64,000 bases of DNA, from NCBI GenBank assembly GCA_036346255.1, contig CM070639.1, positions 6,830,001-6,894,000 on the forward strand. The letters run 5' to 3'. The notes under the pieces are model-generated. The model saw only the letters and a list, made by a program, of their open reading frames with translations. It was not told where the DNA came from and ran no database searches. Position 1 is the first letter of the stretch; every line of letters starts with the position of its first letter. Source of the stretch: Ampelocalamus luodianensis (Eukaryota; Streptophyta; Magnoliopsida; Poales; Poaceae). A program made the translations under genes and the position numbers. Positions 11,270 through 23,675 of this stretch are shown here, piece by piece.

Positions 11270-12355
11270 AGGAAGAAGTCCATATGACCTCTATAGTATG
11301 GTTGTGCGGTCACTTAACCTTTTGATCTAACAAACCCAGCTATTTAACCCTGTGACGTTGCAAAACCCCTGAGGTGATTTTGGAGACAGTTTTACTACCG
11401 TGGTAGATGACATGTCCGCTGACTCAGCATTTCTAGCGCGCGTGAGAGAGAGCAGAGGAGCAGGGCCGGTGGCTCTGGCGACCGATGACGACAGCAACCG
11501 ACGGCTCGAGAGGCATAGGCGACGCTCAAATTGATCGGCAAGACTCCAGGGGAGGGATGGCAGCGATGTCGCAGGTGGAGAGGCATGGCGATGGCACTGG
11601 CAACGACAGGGTGGCGGACAGCGTCAGCAGTGCTCCGATAGGGTTCTTCGCGGTTTGGCAGTGCGCACAGGCAACACGATAGCAAGGAGAGGAATAAGAC
11701 GGGGAGGACGAACGGGGATGGCCAGATCCAGCGGGCGTAGCGTCGGGGATGGCTAGATCCGGTACCGGAGGAGAGGAAGAAGGTGGGGAGGACATCGGCG
11801 GCGTCGCAGACGTCCGCATCTCTTGCGTGTGGCTGAGGCGGACGACGAAGACCACCACACAGAGCCCCACCATGGGGGACCTCGTGATCGCCTCCTGGAG
11901 CTCCTCCAGCGCTCGAACCTGGTCGTCCATGGCATCAGCGTTGGCGGAATGGTCGAAGGCGGTGGTTGGTGGAGAGAGAGACAGGGAATTTCATGGAAAT
12001 TTTGGGGGAATTGGGGATGAGCCGACCATCAAATCTTGGACCAAGGGCTAATATCGGGGCGGTTCCCTCCACACCAGTACATTTTACAATTAACCCCGCT
12101 CGATTAAATTTTGCCCAAAACACACCTAAGCTTCTTATATTCGCAAAACCCCGCGCCAGCTCACCTTGCCGACCCAGCTGCCCACGTGGCGAAACCGTCC
12201 TAACCCAGTGCCACGTAATCAAAATCACCCCCAAAAATAGCCACAGGGGTTAAGTAATATGATTTTGCACGTCAGTGGGTTAAATAGGCGGTATTTTTAT
12301 GTTAAAAGGTTAAGTGGTTACACAACCATACTTTAGAGGGTCACAGAGACTTCTT
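11270..12355. mobile_element. Inverted-repeat element with GC-rich payload (Pack-MULE-like)
   Basis: The left end (11270-11390) and right end (12235-12355) are imperfect inverted repeats. Both contain AGTATGGTTGTG, CACTTAACCTTTT, TATTTAACCC and GTGATTTTG in mirrored order. Between them, about 11400-12230 is GC-rich. The minus-strand frame 11930-11526 (134 codons) begins MDDQVRALEELQEAI, then a short hydrophobic stretch and a Pro/Ser-rich region. AT-rich terminal repeats around a GC-rich interior are typical of gene-capturing MULEs, but no 9-bp duplication could be found, so the superfamily is inferred. The ORF is not recognised and may be non-coding. Confidence 0.6.
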
Positions 12356-12359
12356 CATG

Positions 12360-13640
12360 TTCTTTAATATACATTATTACATGGATAAAAAAAAATAGTT
12401 AGACCCTTCTAGGCATTCTTTTTTTCCTGAATATAATGATGCATGTCACTTGCGTGTCTGCTTCCTACTCACAAGCATCATCGGAGGCTAAAACCCTGGT
12501 GTCGGATGGTTACTTGGACATGGTCCATAACTCAAACAGTTGCTTGATGTTGGTCCAGGTGTCGTCTAATGTGGAAGCTAGGGCACTTTGCACAATGACA
12601 TTCCAACCAACCCATTTGACCATGTGGATGGAAACTAGAAACGATCCTAGGCTACTTCTTGCCTAATATCTGGTGAGCAAACCTCTGTAGTGTGATTGCT
12701 CATTTCATGCAATGCTAGTTGCATACTAACTGATTTGTGTGTTCTCACAATTGACAGATAAACATGGCTTTGCATGTATGTATGCATGCCTTTCACATCC
12801 TTGTATGACTTAATCCAAGGATGGTACTTAACTTGGACTAGCTAGAACCATGAAAAACGTGAAATAGTCGTTGAGATGAAACATGACAATGTTTCTAGAG
12901 TAGCTAGAACCATGAAAAACGTGAAAAAGTCATTGCGATGAAACATGATAATGTTTCTAGAGGATGGAACAATTGTCTTATGGTTAGTGTAGCTATCTTA
13001 AGACTCACAACCAACTCTAGTAATTAGCTAGAGAAGTCTTGCCGTTTCTTTATGACCCATGGGGCTACTGTTTAGTCTGATTATGAACTTTTAGATATTT
13101 GTAATAAATATTGGGTTGTATGTATCAGATACAGAGGCCGGAAGAGGTTTTCTCTTCCATTATCTAAAAAAGTAATTAGCTAGAGAGACTAAGTGCCACA
13201 GCATTAAATTATGCTACGGTTGGCAATGAAATATGACACTTGGTTAGAAAACTAAGGGCTGATTTTAGAACAATCTTGTATGGGTTCAAAATTAAATTAA
13301 GAACAAAACGCTGGCTTGCTATAGTACTTCGAGTAGCCAACCTAGACTCAATACTCAATCACTAGATTTCTTCGATCAATCTGTGTCTACAAAACACATC
13401 GTTACTTTAACCCATCATCTTCACCACCACTGCTAATCGCTTCACATGTAATTTTACCTAGTTTTCCACCATAAACTGGTCAGTAATCACTGGCCGGTTG
13501 GTAGCCGGTGGCCGGTGCACCTGCGCCAAATGGAAACGGAAATATGCCGTGGAAGAAAGGGAAAAGACCCAGCCCAAGACGCTGCCTAACCTATGCATTT
13601 GCAGCGACCCATGACCAATAAGACGGCACCGAGCCACCGC
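12360..13640. other. Intergenic upstream of SPL11-like gene
   Basis: No gene recognised. Contains a 62-bp tandem duplication (12841-12964). The 200 bp before 13716 become GC-rich and should include the SPL11 promoter and leader; no clear TATA box was seen. Confidence 0.5.
12841..12964. repeat. 62-bp direct tandem duplication
   Basis: Copies at 12841-12902 and 12903-12964, each beginning GCTAGAACCATGAAAAACGT and ending near ATGTTTCTAGAG, with only a few base differences. A recent local duplication in non-coding DNA. Confidence 0.85.
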
Positions 13641-13715
13641 TCTTGCCCGTATTTACCCCTCTGCCACTAGTAGCAGCCTACGCGGTTTGCGCCTCCCACC
13701 GCTCGCTCGCTCGCC

Positions 13716-16700
13716 ATGGTCGGCGACCGCGAGGAGGGGGAGCCGCCGGCGCCGGCATCGGAGCGGGTGGCCGCGGCGGTGGAGGCCGTGGCGGCGGCCG
13801 GGGAGTACCGGAACGCGTTCCGGCGGCAGCTGCTGGCGCTTTCCCGGCGGATTCGGCTCCTCGGCCCCTTCGCTGAGGAGCTCCGCGAGCGTCGGGCGCC
13901 CGCGCCGGAGGAGGAGGAGAGGGCGCTGGCGCCGCTCGCCGACGCGCTGGAGAAGGCCCTCGAGCTGCTCCGGCTCGGCCGCGAGGGGAGCAGGATCTTC
14001 TTGGTATGTGCCTGCCTACGCGGGAGCGGTTCTTGATTTTGCTAGATTCGTGGTGCTTGGCTGCGTTTGGGAGCAAATATATGGATGGATGATTCGCTAG
14101 TTATTGTCCCCTGTTTTTTTAGATGAAAAGTGCAACTTTAAGCTTTACTTTGTGTTAAACATTAAAACATGTAACTTTAGTCTCCTAAAAACCGTGTGGC
14201 CTTAGATTCTTGAATCAGAATTGTGATTATGATGATCTGCCTATTGTTTGTGTTCTTTGTTAACTAACGATTAGGATCTATTGTGTGACCTAGTGTTTAA
14301 TTTGCTGAGGTTGTAATTTCAAACAAAGAATTGCTAAGGTTAGAAATTTCACCCGCCGCCTCTTTTGTATGAGAGTTGCGGTCTTAGGATGATCCGGTGT
14401 TTGGATTCTTGTGTGTGGATGTTGTGTTCGATTCACTTAATTTGTATTTTTAATTTCATGTTGGGGATCGTTTGCTGTTAAATCGGGATGGATTATTGAG
14501 AAATATGGCCATTCCTTTGCTCTCGTGGTGTAATTTGGTTGGTTTAGTGGATAGCGTTCGTACGTTTGGGTTATTCTTTTGGTCAAAATTGATACTTCTT
14601 GGATCAGGTATCGAAGTTGTTTAATCCTATGCTAGGATAAGCATTACAGATAGATATGATAGATATGAGGTGAATTTGTCATAGATTTCGGAACAGGTTT
14701 TACCTTTCTCATCACTATGGAATAAATGCTTGGACTGGTTCCTCTCTTGGTTCTGGTCAAATTTGGTGCTCTCTTTGCTTGTTGAAAGGTCCACTATCCA
14801 TGTCATCAACCCTTCAATGGATCTATGTAATTAACGGTTTACACCTATGAATGCACTTAGCCCAATACATGTTGCCCCAAGGGAAAACACGGGTTTGTTG
14901 TTGTTAATCGGGATGGAATATGACTATTTCTTTACTTTCGGAGTGTAATTGGGGGGGGGGGGGGGTGTTAGTGGATAGTGTTCAAACTTTTGAATTGTTC
15001 TTTTGGTCAAGGTTTGGGCTTGAACAAATTGAACTTTTGAGGTTTCAGCTAATTCTCATTGCAAAAAAGTTGCATTGTTAATCCCGCTTCATGCTAAAGT
15101 TATAATCTTTACATGTTCTTTTGGACCATAATTTTTACTTATTAGGTCATTCTCTATCCTCTAACCAAACTTGGGTTATATGTGTTAGATGTATATATAG
15201 GCTGTGATATTCTTCTCTAGTTTAGGGTTTTTTCTGCATATTGCTTCTACTATGTATTCATATATATTAGCACATTGGCCTCTTTGCAATATATGAAGTC
15301 CATTCATAACATGGTATCAGGCAGGTTAGGGTTAGGGTTTCTCTTTTTCTTTTCTCTCTCTCCTACCCAACTCCTCGATCCACCGCTGCTAGGTCACCGC
15401 GCCGCCGCTCGCACGCTGGCGACGTCACCTTGCCGCTGACGTCGGGATTCTCCTCTACCCCGACGCCTCTCCCTTGCTCGGGCCGCCGCCACCGAGCACT
15501 CCTCTCCTCTACCCCGACACCTCGTGCCGCTGCCACCGAGCTCTCCAGTTGGCACCACCGCCGCCGCTAAGCTCTCCAGTTGGTGCTGCTGCCGCCGAGC
15601 TCTGCAACTCACGCCGCCGACCTCTCCCCTACTTGGGCTCGCTCCTCTGCTCGAGCCGCCACTCCCTCTTGTGTTGCCTCTACTTCCGGAGGGCACCATT
15701 GTTGTCCCTACTGCTGGAGGCCACCGCCTCTGCTTCCGGAGAGCATCGCCACCCCTGCTGCTCTGCCTCAGGCCGGTGCCATCACCTTGCCGCTTCTGCT
15801 GCTGCTGAGTTGCTGACCTCGGATCAGGGATTGGCAACGGCCATCACACAAGATGGCACCCTCCGAAACCTCGAGCACGGGTACCGTCTCGGTTCCGAAG
15901 CGTCGGTCACCTTGAACTGTGTCAACTACCGCGAGTTTGTCCAGCACATGAGATTCACCTACGAGGACAGTGTCTATGGGTCTACCTCACCGGTGAGCGG
16001 CCTTGCCCACCCTGCCCCGTCCCGCCAACCGAGCCCGTTTTCCCTGCTGATGTTACTGAGGATGTTCAGCGGGCTGCGGTTGCCACCTTTGAGGAGGTGC
16101 TCGAGGAGTACCTGACGCAGCTTCACGCCTACGAGGTGTGGAACGATGAGGATGCTAAGGCCTCCGCCATCGTGGTGGCCAGCATTGAGCCTGAGCACGC
16201 GTCTGATGTGCTTGGGTTGTCTACGGCCAAGGAGATGTGGGATCGTCTTCGTGCCCACTACGAGTCGAAGAGCGAGGTCTTGTACCTTTCCGCTCTTCGG
16301 GAGGAGCAGTCTCTCGAGCAGTAGGACGCCACCGTGGACGCCTTCTACCAGCAGTTGGCTGTCGTTTGGCGTCAGCTCGACTCTCTGGGTCGGATGTCTG
16401 TTGGTCCTGCATCTGCTGGGTGCGTCAGCAGGCTCACTTGGAGACTCGTTGCCTCCGCGAGTTCCTCACCCTCCTTCCGGAGTATGAGGTGGCTCGCTCC
16501 CAGTTGCTAATTAGACAGCCCCGTCCCTCCATATTGGAGGCTCTAACCGCTATTCGGGCTTAGGAGGCTCGTCTTCGCACAACAGAGATTCTACAGCAGG
16601 TAGAACGGTGCTAGGTGAAGGAGGACGCCGATTGAGGAGGAATAGATCTAGAATAGCCGGTCAAGGAAACGACCACAACTGGACTTTAGGGACTAGGAAC

Positions 16701-19700
16701 TTGTCTATTCATCTTTGCTTGCTTGATAATGGATACACGCTATCCCTTTTATAGGAACGACCCGACTTGACCCCTAAGAAATAATCTATAAGGAAACTAA
16801 TCTCTAACAATCCAATCTAATAATAACTTGCCTAACTAATAGATACTACCAAACATCAAATAGGTAGATTCCTAAATAACAAAGTTTGCCTAATAACGGT
16901 GTGCTACAGTAACCCGAGGCACTACAGTGCGCGCATGTTACAGTCCATGCTTGTGGTGCAACAGTGCACGTGCTACAGTACTCCGCACGGATGTTGGCCC
17001 ATAGCAATACGTTTTCCTTTCCTAGTCGGTTTGTTAGAACTCCCGTATAAAAAGGGAGAAAGACTCTTTGCTTTGTTTAAGTAAGAAAATCAGAAAACTG
17101 CCTCAACCTTTCTACTCTATTCTGTATTGATCGTTTTGTTCGGCCGGCGAATACTTCCGAGCTTCTGCCGCGTGGCTGCGTCCACTACGGCGTCCCAGCC
17201 GCGCCGCCGAGGCTCTGGAATCCGATCTCATCCATTGCACGACTACAACTTACGTTCGAGTTCTGCATCATCAACACAAGCATTTGACATTAGAGTGTTT
17301 CCTGTATATTGCCCCTACTATGTACTTATATATATTGGCCCTTTTGCAATATACGAAGCCCATTCATAACAATATGGATGTACATACAGTTGCAAACTCA
17401 TGAGTATTATGTTCTCTTAAGTACAACACTTATAATGTTGAAATGTTCATTGTAGTATTGTACGTTTGGATAATGACCATAACTACATTTGAGGTGAATT
17501 TTGCGATTGATTTTGTAACAGGCTTCCGCATCACAATGACAGTGTGCTTGGACTAATTCCTCCCTTTGTTTTTGTTAAATCTGGTGGTTCCTTTCCCTAC
17601 TGACTCTCCGTGCTACCAGACCTTAAATCCATCATTTAATCTATGTACTTGATGATTTGACCTAGTATGAATGTAGCTAGTCCATTGCATGATCAGTAGT
17701 GTTTTGAGGGATTTCTGAATTAGGATTTGGATCTTCCAAGTAGTGATTGGTTGTACTGCGGTTCAGGTTAGGCCCTGTGTTTTGTTCATAATCACACATG
17801 CTACACTGGCCAATATAATTTCAGCCTGCTTCCAGATTTAAGTTGTTTGATAGTTTGGCACCTGTTTAAATGTCTGAAGAGTTATTTCATTATTTGTGCT
17901 TTTTGGAAGCGGCCATGGTGCTTAGTATTAATCTTGGTTTTCGTGCTTACTACTTGCTGAGCACAGTGACCAAAGGCCCAAAATTCTTACTAAACACAAT
18001 AGGTAAAAAATTGTGCATTTCACTAGGGGTGAAGCATAGAAAGCTCCTCCCACAAAAAAATAGTCAATTACAAAAGATCCTAGGTTCTGGTCAGTGTTCC
18101 CCTAGGCGTTAGGTGCTAGTCGGGTGGCAGACCAACGGCTAGCGCCTAATCGCCACTTAGGTGGGCCTAGGCGGGGCTGCGCCTAGCGCCTAGGCGGGGC
18201 GCCTAGGGGAACACTGGTTCTGGTTGCCAAAACCAGAGTAGATCGACTAATTTGTCACTTCAAAGTTCAAATGCCCAAAACAGTGCCTGTGCATCATCTC
18301 AAGCACCAAGGCATCCACCAGGGGACAAGATGTGCATGGGAAAAGGGATGCGACCACCTAGTAAAAATATATATGCTATGGCTAGCCTTTGGGGAAAAGC
18401 ATTTGTGCTCTTAAGGGTGCATGCAGTCATGCATCCACAACCCATACCGTGAATTTTTATTTTACCGTGAACTTGACTTTGTGTTCATGTTCATGAAATG
18501 TTTTCCTTTAGTTTTGGACTTCAAGATTATTGAGTTGTATTGTGTAAAATATAGGTCAGTTGCCTTACTATGAGCTGCACCTGTGCTTTTGAATTCCGAT
18601 TTCAAAAGATAGTAATCACACTGCAAGAAGATACCAGGCAAACTATAGTTTATTTCTTGTATCTGCTTATTGAACTACAGAGTCTTTGAAGTGTCCATCA
18701 CTTCGTCTTATAGCTTGAAATGTTCTTATTGTGCTTGTTGATGTTGTCATTTTGTTACTTATATCTGTTGTCTTGTTGACGTGGGGATATATCATGACAA
18801 TTTTATAAATCATATTTTTATAAGCATGCCTATCTTACTCTGCTGCTGTTGTGTGTTATTAAGCTAAACTTACAATCTTTTCTTTTGGAGTGCTTGCAGG
18901 TCTTTGAGAGGGATAGTGTAATGAAGAAGTTCCAGGAAGTAATTGGTCAGTTGGAGCAAGCTCTGTGTGACTTTCCATACAATGAACTGGATATATCCGA
19001 TGAAGTTAGAGAGCAGGTAACATTAACAACACAACTGAAACTAATCCATTGCTATTACTGTTAAGCACTTAAATCCAACATTGGAGATACTTCGCAAATT
19101 CTTGTCCAGGTTGAGTTAGTGCACGCACAGCTCAAAAGAGCAAAAGAACGGGTTGATATGCCTGATGATGAGTTCTACAATGACCTAATATCTCTGTATA
19201 ACAAGAACTATGACCCAAGTGCAGAACTGGCTATCCTTGAAAGTTTGTCAGAAAAGCTACACTTGATGACGATCACTGATCTCACACAAGAATCGCTTGC
19301 CTTGCATGAGATGGTGGCATCTGGTGGTGGTCAGGACCCAGGAGAGCACATTGAGAAAATGTCAATGCTACTGAAGAAAATTAAGGACTTCGTGCAAACT
19401 CAGAACCCTGGGATGGGCCCTCCTATGGCTTCCAAGGTAATGGATTCCAATGGGGACGCAAGACCTATAACCGTTCCTGATGAGTTCCGGTGTCCAATTT
19501 CTCTCGAGCTGATGAACGATCCTGTTATTGTTGCTACAGGCCAGGTGGCTATATCTAATTCAATTTTTTTCAGACCCAAAGTGTAACTCAACTTCAATAC
19601 ACATTTTGAGATAGTTGTTTTTTGTTTGTCAATATTCAGACATATGAGCGGGCATGCATCGAGAAATGGCTAGCATCTGGGCATCATACTTGCCCAACTA

Positions 19701-20833
19701 CACAACAAAGGATGGCGAAGACAACATTGACGCCAAACTACGTCCTTAGAAGTCTCATTGCCCAGTGGTGTGAAGCCAATGGGATTGAACCACCCAAGCG
19801 CCCATCCGAGTCTAACAAGCCTACGCCTGCATGCTCTTCGAGTGAACGTGCTAACATTGATGCTCTTCTGTTCAAGTTATGCTCTCCGGACCCTGAGGAG
19901 CAGAGATCAGCTGCTGCAGAGCTTCGCCTCCTAGCAAAGCGGAATGCAAACAACCGGATTTGTATTGCTGAGGCTGGTGCCATTCCCTTATTATGGAGTC
20001 TTCTGTCGTCGTCTGATCTGCGGACTCAGGAACATGCTGTTACTGCTCTTCTGAACCTCTCCATACATGAGGACAATAAGGCAAGCATCATGTCCTCTGG
20101 TGCTGTGCCGAGCATAGTCCATGTTCTGAAGAATGGCAGCATGGAGGCCCGGGAGAATGCTGCAGCCACTCTCTTTAGTCTATCAGTGATCGATGAATAC
20201 AAAGTAATAATTGGGGGAACAGGCGCTATCCCTGCCCTTGTAGTGTTGCTAAGCGAGGGCAGCCAGCGGGGAAAGAAGGATGCAGCAGCAGCCCTATTCA
20301 ACTTGTGCATTTACCAAGGGAACAAAGGTCGTGCGATACGAGCTGGCCTTGTGCCACTCATCATGGGCCTTGTGACCAACCCCACAGGAGCTCTCATGGA
20401 TGAGGCTATGGCAATACTCTCAATACTATCCAGCCACCAAGAGGGGAAGGCAGCTATCGGGTCAGCAGAGCCTGTTCCTGTGCTCGTGGAGATGATCGGA
20501 ATCGGGACAACGAGAAACAGAGAGAATGCTGCAGCTGTTATGTTGCATCTGTGCAGTGGTGAGCAACAGCATGTGCATTTAGCTCGGGCACAGGAGTGTG
20601 GGATCATGGTCCCATTGCGGGAGCTGGCATTGAACGGCACGGAAAGGGGGAAGAGGAAGGCAGTGCAGCTGCTCGAGCGGATGAGCAGATTCCTGGTACA
20701 GCAACAGGAGGAACACGAATCCCAGCTGCAGGCCTCGGCACATGTCCTCCCGCAGGCCCCTGAACAGGTCCAAGAAAGTGATATCCCTGAACAATTGGAC
20801 AGTCCAGCGTCTCAATACCCTATGTTGGTATGA
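13716..20833 (+). CDS. SPL11: U-box/ARM E3 ubiquitin ligase, SPL11 ortholog
   Basis: Four exons: 13716-14003, 18900-19016, 19110-19544 and 19640-20833. All introns are GT-AG in phase 0, giving about 677 residues (rice SPL11 is about 694). An N-terminal UND-type helical region (residues 1-250) leads to a U-box from about 257 (DEFRCPISLELMNDP, TYERACIEKW), then ARM repeats to about 640 (NIDALLFKLCSPDPEEQRSA, EHAVTALLNLSIHED). The tail ends IPEQLDSPASQYPMLV, nearly identical to rice SPL11. Family knowledge: SPL11 is an E3 ligase that represses programmed cell death and immunity and influences flowering through SPIN1. The start ATG has a good context (CGCCATGG). Intron 1 is 4.9 kb and transposon-loaded; introns 2 and 3 are about 95 bp. 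Reading through intron 3 would stop soon after the U-box begins. The gene looks intact. Confidence 0.95.
14951..14965 (+). repeat. Poly-G tract of 15
   Basis: An uninterrupted run of 15 G within SPL11 intron 1. The length is unreliable in most sequencing, and it could form a G-quadruplex in the transcript. No function is claimed. Confidence 0.9.
15183..17371 (+). mobile_element. Copia-type nonautonomous/mosaic LTR element in SPL11 intron 1
   Basis: Flanked by a 5-bp duplication ATATG (15178-15182 and 17372-17376). The left LTR is 15183-15311 (129 bp, starts TGTTAGATG, ends CATTCATAACA), followed directly by a copia primer-binding site TGGTATCAGGCA at 15312. Only the last roughly 80 bp of the right LTR remain recognisable (from about 17290, same CATTCATAACA end). 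The interior has a gag fragment and, from about 16640, sequence unlike the rest, including a second TGTTAGAACTCCCG motif near 17031 with a TATAAAAAGG box. That suggests another LTR fragment nested or recombined inside. There is no pol. Confidence 0.8.
15850..16620 (+). pseudogene. Copia gag fragment (UBN2/DUF4219-type)
   Basis: Reads VTLNCVNYREFVQHMRFTYE, then after a frame change EEVLEEYLTQLHAYEVWNDE, a STAKEMWDRLRAHYESKS block and YLSALREEQSLEQ followed by a stop. These are the usual gag landmarks of Ty1/copia elements. The start of the frame (15474-15830) is low-complexity Ser/Pro/Arg and may be LTR leader. Not functional: there are stops and frameshifts and no zinc knuckle. Confidence 0.75.
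18092..18216. mobile_element. hAT-type MITE, 125 bp, in SPL11 intron 1
   Basis: Ends are CAGTGTTCCCCTAGGCG and its reverse complement, flanked by the exact 8-bp duplication GTTCTGGT (18084-18091 and 18217-18224). A CAGTG start plus an 8-bp duplication is the hAT signature. The interior is built from repeated GCGCCTAGGCG-like palindromes, so the whole element can fold into a hairpin. Confidence 0.9.
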
Positions 20834-23325
20834 ATATGATGATGATATGCCATGCCAGTGAATCGTTGCACAATACTACCGAAAGTGGGAGCTGAGTAGT
20901 GTCTGTGTTCGGCTCATGATTCATGCTAACTGAGAGAGTTTGTACGACAAGCATCTACTATCAGGTGAGGTCTTCAAATTGACGATGGCCCATCTGCCTT
21001 CTTCCACGCTTGTATGCAGAAACTCCCATCAGGTTTGTGGGCATGTGAAGTAGCCCAGGATGTTGATATGTACAGTTCTTAAATATGCACCTTCATATAT
21101 CATGCGGACACATAATGCAAGGTTTTCCCATGTATATGCTCAATGTAATAACTTAAGTAAAAGAGAAGTTTTAATGGCGGATTTAATCAGTAATTCTTGT
21201 TGCCTACTACTGTATGTTGCTGCTAGTTTTGAGTTTCGACTCCTGGTTGTTCCTTAGCTTGAATCAAGTTCTTGTCATCTCCCCATCCTTGTTTCTGAAT
21301 TTATATGATCCATGCACATCCTGTGATTGTGACACCTCCAGTATAGTACTGTGGCAATGCTAGTTGCACTGTAAGCAGAATGTCATTTCACATGAACATC
21401 TTAGTGGTGTTTCCAACAGAAGCACACATACATAGGGAGGAGCTCTATGGGACCAAGGAGAGACCAGAGGGTCAAAAGTGCCTAGATTACATGCATGTCA
21501 CATTCTGAATTTCTGACACAATCCAACACGCTCACAAAGATGTTACACATCGGCTGTCACATGACAAAATCTGAACAATGCTTAACTTGAAGCTGAAGTT
21601 GCTGCTCTGCTTTAAGACTATTCAGATTCGGAGATTGAGCGCACGAAACTAGGAGAAGAAAATACAAAGAAATAAATTGTTTGGATGTACTTTTTGTTTT
21701 GTCGCAAACATCTGTCTGACAACCGCAGTCATCGGCCGGTATGCATAGCTTTCTGTGCTCCATGCAACAGGCCAACAGCCTTGTCATAGGCTTCTATTTG
21801 GTCTCGACGTATTGCCATCTTTTTGACTGGTTTATCATGGAGTATACTAAAGAAAAGAAAGATTGGAGAGTCTAGGGCAAGAGAGGAGGCTATGGTAAAT
21901 TGCTAAAGGTTGATCTTAAGAGTGTTTAACAGTTTTTTAGTGGTGTATGTTCAGCAAAATATGTCGTGTTAACCACTAAGTTATCACATGATTGCCGCTA
22001 CAAGCTAATTAAGCTATGGTCTCATGCTCTCTTCAAATTCTTCTTCTAGGAAAACTACAGTATATACCAACACTACGAATTTTTGTAGAAATCAGTATAA
22101 TTCTCACATGAGTCCTACGCAATTTCAAACGGGCGAGAGAATACATACAGTTACAATTATGTTCTATATGCTTTCATCAGAGTGGTTTCTTGCTAGAGCT
22201 TTCAAACGCTGAGGCGGGTTTGAAAATCTCGGTCTCAAACGGTTAAGCCCAAGTTTGGCCCGGCCTAGCCCGAAAATTGATTTTTTTTATTAAAATATAT
22301 TATTTTTAATATTTTTTATAATTAAAAAAAATATTATTTAATTTATTTTCAAAATTTAAAAATATTTTTTTTACTTTTTTAATAGTTCCAGGCCAAAAAA
22401 AACCAGTCCCAAGCCCTGCACCGACTGGCTCAGGCTTGGACCGGCCGTCTATTTCTTGGTGATAGCATAAACCTACCATTTCAAGTACTCAACAGGCACA
22501 AACATTTGCACCTAAGTTAGCAAACTTCCAGTCTACAGCTTTGTCAGCACATTCTCTCTCCCAGCACTTGCTGATTGATGCTCACCTCCCTCCCTTGCTT
22601 CAAGGAAAGAGAACCCCAAAAAAAAAAACAATGGAGAAAGCAGATGCTATGATTGTGTATGATCTGTCTATATGGATAGGATGTGGGGCCAGGGGAGCAG
22701 GGGCTTCTCTTTCTCTTTCTTTGATGTGATATTTTGCATAGGCTGGAGGTTGGCCAGTGCTGCTTTATTCCCTCCACACCTCCTCAGGAGAGGAGAGGAG
22801 AATAGCTAGGCTGCATTGGAGTTAGCAAAAGCAGATCTACCAAAGAACAAACAGATTCCCTCTGGTGACTGCAACTGCATCGTTCACCATACATTATTAA
22901 ATTAAACTCAAGTCTCTTAGATTTGTCACGTTTGTACTTAGTACGCAACGCAGAAATTTCAGTGAAACGGTTCAATTTTTGCAGGAATAGGGGAAAAAAT
23001 CTCGAGTTCAAATGAGGCCGTATTACCAAAGACAACGGGCTTGCTCAAGCATGAGTGCATGCACGACCCATCTCACACCACATAAGCTGAATCTTTAGTG
23101 ATGTTAATGTTTTGAAACCTGTAGCTAGCATACCTCAAAGTGATCATTCTGTTAAGATTTCTCTTCCCGTACTCCCAATACATCGATCAGTGACTACCTA
23201 CCTGAAACCGATGGATCGACGCCATAATCATTTGATACGAAAAGCAATCCTCGCTTCATCAAGTGCATGCATGCCCGGAATTTCATGTCGCCTCCTAGCT
23301 CCGTCATGCATGGCACTTTATTTTT
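20834..23325. other. SPL11 3' flank and intergenic DNA
   Basis: No gene recognised. The SPL11 3' untranslated region lies in the first few hundred bases. 22210-22460 has a TTTTTATTA-rich core flanked by AGCCC/GGCCC-type phrases and looks like a degenerate repeat, family unknown. Confidence 0.5.
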
Positions 23326-23326
23326 C

Positions 23327-23675
23327 AGAGTATCTATAATAGTTTATTTCTTAACATATTACTAAGAGGAGAAAGTAGTCAATCTAATAAAAAGAAACAA
23401 GTCTTCTAATATATTGTTTCTTAAGTTTATATCTAACTTTAATTGTTACAAGTGTGCATGATAATTTTTGATATCAATAAAACACATTTTTAAGTAACAA
23501 GCAAGTCTCCAATAGCTATTTTGCTGTTTCTTGTGTTTTGATATCAACAAATTGCTTGTTTCTTCACCTAGAATTAAGTTCACCTTCTCTCTCCACCATC
23601 TCTCCTCCACGTCACCTAAATACTGATGTGTCCACCCATTAATAACAAGTGATATAGACTATTACAGATATTCTA
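23327..23675. mobile_element. MITE-like inverted-repeat element
   Basis: Starts GAGTATCTATAATAGTTTAT and ends with the imperfect complement ATAGACTATTACAGATATTCT. About 350 bp, no coding. An approximate 8-9 bp flank match (TATTTTTCA / AATTTTCTG) is suggestive only, so a Mutator or hAT origin is undecided. Confidence 0.55.

Larger units (their letters stand above)
14464..17650 (+). repeat. Diverged duplication inside SPL11 intron 1, later split by an insertion
   Basis: About 14464-14860 and the pair 14893-15180 plus 17480-17650 share a series of landmarks in the same order. These are a TTAATCGGGATGGA-type phrase, TTTGCTCTCGTGGTGTAATT versus TTTACTTTCGGAGTGTAATT, TTCTTTTGGTCAA, GAGGTGAATTT, and GCTTGGACTGGTTCCTC versus GCTTGGACTAATTCCTC. 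The spacing fits an old tandem duplication of roughly 0.4 kb, with the second copy interrupted by the element at 15183-17371. Confidence 0.65.

Noticed and set aside
15312..15325. tRNA gene suggested by a tRNA-Met-complementary stretch
   Set aside because: It is a retrotransposon primer-binding site next to an LTR end; no cloverleaf around it.
15325..15345. Telomere-like GGTTAGGGTTAGGG
   Set aside because: Only two units of the vertebrate-type repeat, within copia leader sequence; the plant telomere is TTTAGGG and no array is present.
19545..19586. Possible alternative SPL11 end by intron 3 retention (VAISNSIFFRPKV)
   Set aside because: Consensus donor and acceptor are present and the spliced product matches SPL11 exactly; retention would remove most of the U-box and all ARM repeats.
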